Source of the DNA: an uncultured Dokdonia sp. | GTDB lineage: Bacteria > Bacteroidota > Bacteroidia > Flavobacteriales > Flavobacteriaceae | Direction: 5' to 3' | DNA length: 64,000 nt | Assembly: GCA_947503305.1 (NCBI GenBank) | Contig: CANNDF010000006.1 | Coordinates: 1 to 64,000 of the forward strand | Shown: in pieces, positions 46,567 to 55,283 of the stretch | How positions within the stretch are numbered: the first letter of the stretch is position 1 | How the letters are laid out: each line of letters starts with the position of its first letter | Position numbers and translations under genes: made by a program | Notes under the pieces: generated by a model | Databases searched by the model: none | Seen by the model: only the letters and a program-made list of their open reading frames with translations | What the model was told of the DNA's origin: nothing

Positions 46567-49500
46567 TCTAATGGATTACCAATGTACACATTTGGTTTAA
46601 TTTTAAGATATGCATATTGAGGATGTATAATTTTTATTTTGTCATAGTCTGTGATTGCCTGTTTGCGGTTGGGAATTACTTTGGAAGCAATAGCACTATT
46701 GGGAAGACCATTGACAGCTACATTTTCCAACCCTTCTGAAATCACCTTGAAAGGAGCTTTCTCAAGTATATCTATTTTAAAAAGGGTTTTATGTTGTTGA
46801 CGTACACTCGTATCTATATAGGTTGCGTCTACCCACAGAATCTCGTCAGTAGTATTGTAATAGGTGACTAGCAACTGAGGAATTGTAGCAGCTTGAATAC
46901 TGGTATTACTTAAAGTGCCAGATACTATATGATCACTAACTTCAGTCATGGAGAGACCTACGGGTTGATATAAATCTGTAGTTGCTACGTTTGCCGTTAC
47001 TTGTAAATTAAATGTGCTGGGTATCTCATCTAAAGTAACTCCTGTAAAGGCATTAGGGTCAAAACGTGTCGGCTTTTGATCAGAATTTTTTGACCAGGCA
47101 ATATCTTCAAAATTTATTCTAAAAGGGGTGGTTTCTTTAGGTAAGAGCTTATGTTTGATAATATCTTTTGCATTAAATTGAGCAAGGGAGATATCATCTT
47201 TAGTATAAAGATTTCCTGTTACAGAAATATCTGCGGGGACATTATCTACATTTTGGATTTCTCCTACAATCACATATATAGAGTCCTTTTTTAGTAACCG
47301 AGCAGATAATACCTCAACAACGGGCTGTTTAAGTACATCTTCATGATAGGTATGTCCAGAGGTGATTTTGCGTTTACCATGATTATAAAAAGAGATGCTA
47401 TTTTCTGAAAAAAATTGATCAGGCGGAATATCAGGATCTATTGCTTTGGGCTTGATATACCATTTTTTATCGATCAAGTTTAGGTCAAGAATTTCAGAAG
47501 TGGTAATTACTTTTAAAGGTGTAACCCATGTAGCGGTAATCGATGCTTTGGCTGTTATTTTTGTTTGCTCAGATATTGTAATATCCATTGCATCCAGTTT
47601 TGCATAGGAACTTAAAAGCCCATCAGATACTGAAATTTCTAACATAAACTGAGAGATGTTTTTTTGACTTGTAGGATCTATATATGCATGTGCTCTCTCA
47701 AACTCTTTATAATCCATGGCGTCATAATAAGCTTTGACCACATTTTCTGGACTAATTTGAGTGGCATTTTTTATATAAAACGTATAGAGACCATAAAAAC
47801 AAATACCTACTATAAGAAAAGCCCAGCTTATAGAGCTTGTATAAAGAAGCTTTGATTCTTTAGTAGGGTCGGGTTGAAAACGGAAATATATTGGTATATG
47901 TTTTGAAATTGATTGGAAAGATTTTGACCATAGCGATTGGAGATATATAAGAAATACACATAGTATCGTAAGCATAGGAATAATACCCCATAATAATTTT
48001 TGAAAAAGAGGAATGTCATCTTTGGGGAGTAACGTAGGTAACGGAGTAACTCCTGCTTTTTCCCAAACCATAATTCCGTTCTCCAGTTTACTTAATCGAT
48101 GCCAGCCCGTAAAGTATAAAAGAGGATCATAAAACTTATCATTTGAAAAAACGTATTTTAAGTGATATTTTTCTGGTACAGTTAGAAACTGTTGTAAAGA
48201 GCCTATCCCTTCTATTCCTCTATATTTTGAATTTTCTAGCCGTTCTACAGCCCTGGAGGTAAGCTCAGGAAGACGTCTGGCAGAATGATAATTTCCATCT
48301 ACAGTAGTCGCATTGGTTTGTGTAGAGAGCCATGCCATTTGATCTCCAAAGCCCAAAGGTAAATACCGCCATTTATCATGGTCATCTTCATTTAAAAAAT
48401 TGATGATAGGTAGCATATTAATTGCCTTAGGTTGTGAAGGTCTATACTTACCTAAAGTAATTGTAAAAATGGCGCTAAAAATAAATATACTTGCTAGAAT
48501 ACCCCCAATAATTCTATGATGATAAGGGCCCCATTTTGATTGTAAATATTTTTTGAAATCACCTTCTACAAAACGATAGCAAAATTCACCAAATACAGGT
48601 AGCGCCATAATCGATGCCCATAGTGTAAAACGATCCAGAGTCAGTATGTTAAATGCATTTTCTCCTAATAGCTTTAATGGGATGGGAGTTGTTCCTCCGG
48701 TTCCAAGAATAAATAAAAGAGTAAATGAAATTCCAAAAAATAATAACCGTTTGCTATAATATCTATAAAAAATGTAAGGCATTATAAATAAAAGGATACC
48801 CCAAGGGATGATGAAAAACACAAGTCCAGATGAGGTGACTTCTAGAAAATTATCTCTCGATCCGTGAGGTATAGGGACTTGAGTTATTGGATTCTCTTTT
48901 GTATTGATCCAATAAGGCAATATACACCCTATAATGAGAATCAGTGAAGATACCCCAAATAGTATAATGCGTAAGAGATGTTTTTTTAATGCTTTCGCGA
49001 AAGCAAAAAATGTTACTTCTCTAGAAGAAGTAACTCTCTCTCTTGCGGTATCCATAGTAACCATTCCTATAAGAGGAAAAATAAAAAAGACCATTCCAAA
49101 AATAGGAGTTACATGATGTGATGTTACAGTAACAGCAAGTAAACAAAGCCCTTTTATAAGATGAAAATGCTTACCTACTTTAATCCAAAGATAGATATCT
49201 GGTAGCGCATGCATTAAAACAGCAATGCCTATAATACTAGGGAGTTGACCAAAAATATGTAGTGTTTCTACAAATGAAGAAGAGAATACAGCAAGGATGG
49301 ATGCAAATCCAGCTATTTTTTTATTTGGAATGAGCACTTGAGTAAAACGATATACCCCAGTAATAAATAAAATGATTCCTAATAATGCCACCGTAAATAA
49401 CCCAAATTTGAGGCCTCCTATAGATGAAAGCGCTCCAATACTTTGATGTACAAGAGGGGGATATCCCATAACTGTAAACCCCGTATACCAACTATAATTC

Positions 49501-49658
49501 CAAGGTTCAAACCAACTGGTAGCGTAGTGATTTGCAAAAAACAAATGTATTAGAGCATCATATGTCTTTTCTAATGTAAAAAACATAGAGGTCCCATGGA
49601 AGATAATTCCTAATAGTACAGCTGTGATGAGATGTTTATTTGTTTTTGACTGATTCAT
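46563..49658 (-). CDS. Giant PTPS-related membrane protein, possible glycan polymerase or transferase
   Basis: 1031 aa. About 12 membrane helices lie in residues 1-420, with early HLFFANHYATSWFEPWNYSWY and VMGYPPLVHQ typical of the 6-pyruvoyl-tetrahydropterin-synthase-related membrane family, which resembles GT-C transferases. A soluble segment (about 440-560), two more helices (about 565-590 and 640-660) and a beta-rich periplasmic tail (about 670-1031) follow. It is the first of three coupled genes and divergent from a GT2 gene across promoter P5. A role as lipid-linked sugar transferase or polymerase is an inference. A palindrome (48991) encodes AFAKA. Confidence 0.75.
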   Translation of the reverse strand: MNQSKTNKHLITAVLLGIIFHGTSMFFTLEKTYDALIHLFFANHYATSWFEPWNYSWYTGFTVMGYPPLVHQSIGALSSIGGLKFGLFTVALLGIILFITGVYRFTQVLIPNKKIAGFASILAVFSSSFVETLHIFGQLPSIIGIAVLMHALPDIYLWIKVGKHFHLIKGLCLLAVTVTSHHVTPIFGMVFFIFPLIGMVTMDTARERVTSSREVTFFAFAKALKKHLLRIILFGVSSLILIIGCILPYWINTKENPITQVPIPHGSRDNFLEVTSSGLVFFIIPWGILLFIMPYIFYRYYSKRLLFFGISFTLLFILGTGGTTPIPLKLLGENAFNILTLDRFTLWASIMALPVFGEFCYRFVEGDFKKYLQSKWGPYHHRIIGGILASIFIFSAIFTITLGKYRPSQPKAINMLPIINFLNEDDHDKWRYLPLGFGDQMAWLSTQTNATTVDGNYHSARRLPELTSRAVERLENSKYRGIEGIGSLQQFLTVPEKYHLKYVFSNDKFYDPLLYFTGWHRLSKLENGIMVWEKAGVTPLPTLLPKDDIPLFQKLLWGIIPMLTILCVFLIYLQSLWSKSFQSISKHIPIYFRFQPDPTKESKLLYTSSISWAFLIVGICFYGLYTFYIKNATQISPENVVKAYYDAMDYKEFERAHAYIDPTSQKNISQFMLEISVSDGLLSSYAKLDAMDITISEQTKITAKASITATWVTPLKVITTSEILDLNLIDKKWYIKPKAIDPDIPPDQFFSENSISFYNHGKRKITSGHTYHEDVLKQPVVEVLSARLLKKDSIYVIVGEIQNVDNVPADISVTGNLYTKDDISLAQFNAKDIIKHKLLPKETTPFRINFEDIAWSKNSDQKPTRFDPNAFTGVTLDEIPSTFNLQVTANVATTDLYQPVGLSMTEVSDHIVSGTLSNTSIQAATIPQLLVTYYNTTDEILWVDATYIDTSVRQQHKTLFKIDILEKAPFKVISEGLENVAVNGLPNSAIASKVIPNRKQAITDYDKIKIIHPQYAYLKIKPNVYIGNPLE
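48991..49004. repeat. Dispersed 14-bp palindrome, copy 9 (in PTPS-related gene)
   Basis: Perfect GCTTTCGCGAAAGC, read on the minus strand as AFAKA in a cytoplasmic loop. Confidence 0.95.
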
Positions 49659-49702
49659 AATGTATTAAATCGATAATATTTCAGATCTATTCAAAGATAA
49701 TT

Positions 49703-49804
49703 CATTCGACGAATGACCCGTCCTTCGATGAATGATTCTGGTCGACACAAATCGCCCATCCGACGAAAATCAACATATTTTGATGCGTGCCAGGGATATG
49801 TTTG
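49703..49804. promoter_or_regulatory. Divergent LytTR-type promoter P5
   Basis: Rightward: box-like positions 49715, 49736 (TTCTGGTCG) and 49757 (CATCCGACG) keep the 21-bp step but are weaker. A full -7 TATGTTTG begins at 49797, 40 bp after the last box. Leftward: clear boxes CATTCATCG and CATTCGTCG read on the minus strand at 49734-49726 and 49715-49707, 19 bp apart. Both divergent glycan units could therefore answer to the same regulator. Confidence 0.68.
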
Positions 49805-49839
49805 CTGCATAATTAATAAAAACATAACTCTAAATTATC

Positions 49840-50661
49840 ATGAAAACAGGAATCATTATCCCATGCTATAACGAAGGAAAAAGACTCAATCAAGAAGCCT
49901 TTGTGTCATTTATTAGACAACACCAAGAATATCACCTATGTTTTGTAAATGACGGTAGTAAAGACAATACATTAAGTGTGTTATATGCTATGAAAAATAA
50001 GGTGCCAGAAGCAATAAGTATTGTAGATGTAAAAAGGAATTCAGGAAAAGCAACAGCTGTACGTGCAGGTGTACGATTTTTATATAATATGGAATCTATA
50101 TCCTATATTGGATTTATAGATGCCGATTTATCTACAGATTTTAGAGACTTTAAAGACCTTGTAAAAACTCTAAAATCAGATGATAAGTTATCTGTCGTCT
50201 TTGGTTCTAGAAACAAAGGAAAATCTCAGGGTACTATAAGACGTGATTTTTTTAGAAACCTATTTTCAAAAGCGATTAAGAAGTTTATTCTTTTTATTCT
50301 GGGGCTTCCTATTAGAGATACACAATGTGGGGCCAAAGTATTTACTAAGAGTATTATACCAGTGGTATATAGTGATGCATTTATAAGTAGATGGTTATTT
50401 GATGTAGAGATTTTCTTAAGGTTAAAAAAGTATTTAGGAAAGGAGAGTGTAATGCGCCAAATTTTTGAACAACCGCTTATGCGTTGGGTGCATGTAGAAG
50501 ATTCTAAGTTAGGATTAAAAGACGCCCTTATTATTCCTGCTCGGTTAGCGCATATATGGATGAACTATCGTTTTACGAAACAAGGAGACTATGCATTGAA
50601 AATGTATCCTTCCTCTATGAGTATCCAAGATGCTAAAGTATCGTTATCTATTGCAGCTTAA
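49840..50661 (+). CDS. Family 2 glycosyltransferase (dolichyl-phosphate-mannose-synthase-like)
   Basis: 273 aa GT-A protein, soluble. It begins TGIIIPCYNEGKRLN, then CFVNDGSKDNTL, IGFIDADLSTDF (DxD) and the GSRNKGKSQGTIRRDFFRN, RDTQCGAKVF and DVEIFLRLKKY segments of DPM1-type enzymes. It should transfer a sugar, possibly mannose, to polyprenyl phosphate. The neighbouring mannose-6-phosphate isomerase supports a mannose-derived donor. Confidence 0.88.
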   Translation: MKTGIIIPCYNEGKRLNQEAFVSFIRQHQEYHLCFVNDGSKDNTLSVLYAMKNKVPEAISIVDVKRNSGKATAVRAGVRFLYNMESISYIGFIDADLSTDFRDFKDLVKTLKSDDKLSVVFGSRNKGKSQGTIRRDFFRNLFSKAIKKFILFILGLPIRDTQCGAKVFTKSIIPVVYSDAFISRWLFDVEIFLRLKKYLGKESVMRQIFEQPLMRWVHVEDSKLGLKDALIIPARLAHIWMNYRFTKQGDYALKMYPSSMSIQDAKVSLSIAA

Positions 50662-50686
50662 TCCTTTCATGTAAACTTTTTTAACT

Positions 50687-51661
50687 ATGGAACCTTATCC
50701 TATAAGATTTACTCCAATATTAAAAGAAAAAATATGGGGAGGTAATAAACTTAAAACATTGTTTAATAAGCAATCTCAGAGCAAATGCATAGGCGAAAGC
50801 TGGGAAATATCGGGGGTAAATGAACACATCTCTCAAGTTTCAAATGGGATCTATAAAGACATGGCAATTAATGAAGTCATAAATACCTATAAAGATCAAT
50901 TTTTAGGAAAATCAAACTACGCTACTTATGGGAATACCTTTCCTTTATTAATTAAATATATTGATGCAAAATCAAACTTATCTGTCCAAGTGCATCCAGA
51001 TGATGCAATGGCAAAAAAATACCATGACTCGTTTGGAAAAACAGAAATGTGGTACGTTATGGATCATAATAATGATTCGGAAATTGTGATAGGATTGAAA
51101 GACAAAACCATAGCTCCCGGAATATTAGGATCTATAAGTGAATCTAACGTTAAACAAATTTTCAATACAGAAAAAGTAAAAAAAGGAGACTCCTTTTTTA
51201 TCCCTGCGGGAAAAATACATGCAATAGGAGCAGGGATTCTAGTCGCAGAGGTACAGCAAACGTCAGATATTACCTATCGAGTTTATGATTGGGAACGTAA
51301 AGATGGTCATGGTAGGACACGAGAACTACACACAGAAAAAGCAATCATGGCTACTAAGTCTATTGCAACAAAAAGTAAAAAAGAATATTCTATAAAACCT
51401 AATACTACAGCAAGTATTATCCAATGTGACTATTTTACTACAAATATTCTAGAAGTCACTAGATGTTATAAAAAGGATTATACACACTTGGATTCATTTG
51501 TTATATTAATGTGTGTAGAAGGATCATCTTCTGTGACCGTAAACGGTGTTACAGAAATCATTCAAACTGGGGAGACGCTTATGATTCCTGCAAATACATG
51601 TGATACTTTTTTCATTACAGAATATGCAAAATTCCTAGAAGTATATATAGATGCTGCTTAA
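50687..51661 (+). CDS. manA: Mannose-6-phosphate isomerase, class I
   Basis: 324 aa. Zinc ligands are visible in LSVQVHPDD and TEMWYVMD (Gln, His, Glu) and in IPAGKIHAIGAG; WGG near residue 18 and the TYRVYDWERKDG segment are also typical. It converts fructose-6-phosphate and mannose-6-phosphate, feeding GDP-mannose. It is 25 bp after the GT2 gene and so probably shares promoter P5. Confidence 0.92.
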   Translation: MEPYPIRFTPILKEKIWGGNKLKTLFNKQSQSKCIGESWEISGVNEHISQVSNGIYKDMAINEVINTYKDQFLGKSNYATYGNTFPLLIKYIDAKSNLSVQVHPDDAMAKKYHDSFGKTEMWYVMDHNNDSEIVIGLKDKTIAPGILGSISESNVKQIFNTEKVKKGDSFFIPAGKIHAIGAGILVAEVQQTSDITYRVYDWERKDGHGRTRELHTEKAIMATKSIATKSKKEYSIKPNTTASIIQCDYFTTNILEVTRCYKKDYTHLDSFVILMCVEGSSSVTVNGVTEIIQTGETLMIPANTCDTFFITEYAKFLEVYIDAA

Positions 51662-51702
51662 ATAATAACCACTATTAAGGTATGATATAAATGCCTTTGT
51701 AA

Positions 51703-52806
51703 TTATCCTAAGATTTTAGTCTGCCTTCTGTAAAAAGCATCTTGTTGTCGTTTCATAATCTCTTTGGCCATTTTCTTCTTGTAACTGTATAATTCTTCCT
51801 CATTAGCCATATCTGTATAAATTCGATCGTTTAAGATATGATCTGTTTCTGTGAGTATTTTACGCTGTGCTGCTTTTTGAGCACTCCATGCACGTATGGT
51901 AGCTTCATGGTCTGCGAGCTTAATGTCATACTCCCCCATGGGTGAGATTAATTTGGAAAAGATAGGAGCCGTTTCTATCGCCAGAAAGAGTAAGAAAATA
52001 AATAAAGACGGTAACCATGGTAGTTCTTTCATAGCATCTATACGAGCCATAAGACCATCAAAATTATTAATAACAGGTTGACTTGTACTTACTGCGGTGT
52101 TAAATTCATCTCTAAGTCTTATTTTTTCTGCTTCGGCATAAGCTATTTTTTCTGCATTGGTAGCTTTAAGAGCTGTAAGTTCTGCGAGAGCAGCATCATG
52201 TTTATCGCGTTTTTCTTGATAGACAGGACCTTTGCCTAAGAGCTCTGTGCCTGCTGTACCTTCGGCTTCGGCAATATAGATTTCATATAAATTATTGACT
52301 TCAGTCTCCTTTGTTGAAATTTCGTCTTTAAGAGCTGTTATCTCAGTATCTAGTTTATTCATTTCTGGGGAATACTGTGCAAGAATTTCTCCTTGATTTT
52401 GCACGGTATACTCATTTTTTTGACTGAGCATGACACGATCAATTTCCTTTTCAAAAATTTTAAGTTCGAGAGGTTTAGAGATAACAATTGCAATGATAAC
52501 TGCAAGAATTAATCGAGGAATTGCCATTCCAAATTCTTGCCACCAATTTTCTCTTTTTTTAAGGGTAGATACAATAAATCGATCTAAGTTGAATATGACA
52601 AATCCCCAAAGCATACCAAATAATACAGCTCTATAGACATTATCAAAAATGGTATAAAGTGCATAAGTTGCTGCAATTGCGGCAAGAATAGCTGTAAAAA
52701 ATACGGTAGCACCTATACCTGCATATTTGTTCTGTTCTCCTCTGGAACATGTGTCCAGAACATCTCTATCTGCCCCCGAGCAGAGAATAAAAAATTGTTT
52801 GATCAT
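51703..52806 (-). CDS. DUF4407 family membrane protein
   Basis: 367 aa. Three N-terminal helices (about 30-115), a long charged coiled coil (about 135-245) and a further helix (about 262-285) match DUF4407. The N-terminus FFILCSGADRDVLDTCSRGEQNKYAGIG is characteristic. No function is known. It stands alone and is convergent with manA. Confidence 0.88.
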   Translation of the reverse strand: MIKQFFILCSGADRDVLDTCSRGEQNKYAGIGATVFFTAILAAIAATYALYTIFDNVYRAVLFGMLWGFVIFNLDRFIVSTLKKRENWWQEFGMAIPRLILAVIIAIVISKPLELKIFEKEIDRVMLSQKNEYTVQNQGEILAQYSPEMNKLDTEITALKDEISTKETEVNNLYEIYIAEAEGTAGTELLGKGPVYQEKRDKHDAALAELTALKATNAEKIAYAEAEKIRLRDEFNTAVSTSQPVINNFDGLMARIDAMKELPWLPSLFIFLLFLAIETAPIFSKLISPMGEYDIKLADHEATIRAWSAQKAAQRKILTETDHILNDRIYTDMANEEELYSYKKKMAKEIMKRQQDAFYRRQTKILG

Positions 52807-52939
52807 AATGGCATTCTTTTAGTTGATTGATGTAAAGATGTACCTAAAGCAGCGTGATTGAATGATTTGTAGAATATAAGAACGCAAAAAACATATAATT
52901 GTTACAAAAAATATCGTTAAGCTTATTTAAAAATATTTT

Positions 52940-53464
52940 TTAAGCATTTAATACTGCCAAATACTGAGGCCAGGGTCCCACTTCATTTTTGTACTGTTTG
53001 GCCATCGTTCTGGATACTTGTGTGATATGACCAAGGTCATGAACTACCCATGCAGCAAGGAGATTTTCTAAGGTAACTTCACCTAGTTCGGGATGGATGC
53101 CTTTTTTTTCCAGATCTTTAGAATTGATTTCAAAATTTCTTAAAACACGTATATTTTTCTCTCTAAGTTCTGTAAATGTATTCAGTAATGTCGTGAGAGA
53201 TTCCCCTTTATTATTGGTGAATTGAGCAAAACGATCATAGGGCTCAAAAGTTTTATTAGTTTGATTACTCATTATAATATGAGTTCTGGGAATCCAATCG
53301 GTATTTTCACCATGGATAAGATGTCCGATCACATCATAGGGGCTCCATGTATCTTCTCCTTCATTGGTATGTGTCCAGTCAGTATCTAGTCCTTTTAAAA
53401 GAGTTTTTAAAACAAGGGGTGTACGCTCTAATATCGAGATAGCTTTTTCTACATCATATTTCAT
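52940..53464 (-). CDS. DinB family protein
   Basis: 174 aa four-helix protein of the DinB/YfiT metal-binding fold. Likely ligands are His in IGHLIHGENTDW and in VVHDLGHITQVSR. Related enzymes are thiol transferases; the substrate here is unknown. Confidence 0.88.
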   Translation of the reverse strand: MKYDVEKAISILERTPLVLKTLLKGLDTDWTHTNEGEDTWSPYDVIGHLIHGENTDWIPRTHIIMSNQTNKTFEPYDRFAQFTNNKGESLTTLLNTFTELREKNIRVLRNFEINSKDLEKKGIHPELGEVTLENLLAAWVVHDLGHITQVSRTMAKQYKNEVGPWPQYLAVLNA

Positions 53465-53487
53465 AATCTTCCTTCTGTTTTAAGTAT

Positions 53488-53501
53488 GCTTTCGCGAAAG
53501 C
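53488..53501. repeat. Dispersed 14-bp palindrome, copy 10 (intergenic)
   Basis: Perfect GCTTTCGCGAAAGC with AT flanks on both sides, in the 53-bp gap between the serine hydrolase and DinB genes. Confidence 0.95.
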
Positions 53502-53517
53502 ATATCAATCGTACTAG

Positions 53518-55179
53518 TTATTTTTTTACAAATTTTAAATTCTTAACACGTCCTGCAGCGAGTGTTAAACCCTTACCATCTTCATTAAAGGCTATTGTCA
53601 TATATCCTCCATATAATTGAAATATATCTTTTTTAATAGGTGTAGGTGATGCCATAGGATTCCCTTTGAGATAAATCATAAGCCCATCTTCATGAGGTTT
53701 AAAAGAATATATAATATCCAGCTCTTTGCTGTAGTAATCACCTGAATAATAAGTGATTTGTTGAGGAGTTAATTTTTCTATAGGGGTATATGCTTTATAA
53801 TTTGAAATAGTTTCTCCTGGGATATCTAGTGAGAACCCAGTTGGGCTTGTAGCATTATCGAGTGTTAATACAATAGGATTAGTAGGCCCTATCCAAAGAA
53901 ATTTAGTGGGAGATATAGGAACCATTTTTGTCTCACGACCATTTGTGCGTACATAGGTTAACGTATCATTTTTTACTTGAAGTTTTCGACTTATTTTATC
54001 GACATCGTTCCAATACACACCTTCTAACTTTTTAAGAGCGTCAGTTGTGATTATAATAGGTTTTGAGTCCGTTTGTACAGATGAAGTATCTTCATTATCT
54101 AAGCCTTCTGTATAGAGGTCTTTCAGGAATATATCTGCAACCTGATAAGCCATTCCAGATGGATTTGCATCGGAGCGATTTGCAAGGATAATCACAGAAA
54201 AGCGTTGTTCTGGAAACCGTACCATCTCGGCTCTGTATCCAACAAAAGCACCTCCATGATCAATGGTTTTTAATCCATTATGTTCATCTAGAAATAACCC
54301 TGCGGCATAGTATATTTCTTCACCATTAGTAAGAGTTGTTGTTGTAGTCATTTCTTTCCAGAAATCTCTATTTAGGACTTCAGAGTCATAAAATGCATCG
54401 TCATACTTTTTAAGGTCTTCTATAGAGGTAAATATACCTCCGTCACCTATCATATTTAATGTAGTCATACTTATAGAATACCCATTGTCCTCATTAGGTC
54501 TGTAACCAGAGGCACGATTTTTTACAATACGCGTATGGTCATTATGAAAATGAGTATTATTCATTCCGAGAGGTTTGAATATATTCTTTTCTGCATACGT
54601 TGCCATATTTTCGCCACTTACTTTATTTACAATTTGTCCTAATAGCCAGTATCCAGAATTACTATATAAATGGTCTTCTCCTGGTTGAAAATTGAGTTCT
54701 TCTTGATTGATTAACCATTTCATCAAGGTTTCATCTGTATAAAAATCATCATTCCCTAGTCCAGAAAGAGAGGCAAGGGTAAGATAGTCTCGTATTCCAC
54801 TGGTATGGTGTAATAAATGTCTAATAGTAATCTTTTTTGCATAGGAAGGAAATTTTGGGAAAAAGGTATCTAATGTAGCATCTAAGGATAATTTGTTTTG
54901 TTGTGATAATAAGACAATACATGCCGCTGTAAATTGCTTAGAAGTAGAGGCAATCCTAAAAATAGAGTTAGGAGTATTGGGGATACTATATTCTAAATTT
55001 GCCTGGCCATACCCACGTGCATAAATGAGTTTTCCATCACGTATGATGCCTAAAGATGCGCCTGGACTATCGATAGTGTCCCATGTTGCAAAAATAGAAT
55101 CTATAGCAGCAGATTGAGGAATTTGTGCTTGAATGATGGAAGTGAATACCATCAGGATGATTGCAATACTATTTTTCAT
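53518..55179 (-). CDS. Secreted class C beta-lactamase-type serine hydrolase
   Basis: 553 aa. A signal peptide (1-18, ends IIQAQ) precedes a serine hydrolase domain (about 20-360) with STSKQFTA (SxxK), YSNSGYWLL (YxN) and the late DHGGAFVGY (HxG). The C-terminal ~180 residues form a lipocalin-like beta domain (LEGVYWNDVDKISRKLQV). This is the pattern of peptidase S12 family proteins acting on D-amino-acid peptides or esters. Confidence 0.87.
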   Translation of the reverse strand: MKNSIAIILMVFTSIIQAQIPQSAAIDSIFATWDTIDSPGASLGIIRDGKLIYARGYGQANLEYSIPNTPNSIFRIASTSKQFTAACIVLLSQQNKLSLDATLDTFFPKFPSYAKKITIRHLLHHTSGIRDYLTLASLSGLGNDDFYTDETLMKWLINQEELNFQPGEDHLYSNSGYWLLGQIVNKVSGENMATYAEKNIFKPLGMNNTHFHNDHTRIVKNRASGYRPNEDNGYSISMTTLNMIGDGGIFTSIEDLKKYDDAFYDSEVLNRDFWKEMTTTTTLTNGEEIYYAAGLFLDEHNGLKTIDHGGAFVGYRAEMVRFPEQRFSVIILANRSDANPSGMAYQVADIFLKDLYTEGLDNEDTSSVQTDSKPIIITTDALKKLEGVYWNDVDKISRKLQVKNDTLTYVRTNGRETKMVPISPTKFLWIGPTNPIVLTLDNATSPTGFSLDIPGETISNYKAYTPIEKLTPQQITYYSGDYYSKELDIIYSFKPHEDGLMIYLKGNPMASPTPIKKDIFQLYGGYMTIAFNEDGKGLTLAAGRVKNLKFVKK

Positions 55180-55232
55180 AAGAGATTTGATTAATGAATG
55201 ACTAAGATACTATTTGTTAAGGTGTTCTTTAT

Positions 55233-55263
55233 AAAAAAACCCGAAGCACAAACTCCGGGTTTA
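55233..55263 (-). terminator. Rho-independent terminator of the second BlaI-M56 operon
   Basis: AAACCCG and CGGGTTT pair around a 12-nt loop. On the minus strand the stem is followed by a run of T residues, 21 bp after the M56 stop. Confidence 0.82.
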
Positions 55264-55283
55264 TAGGTATAGTAATAAAAGGA

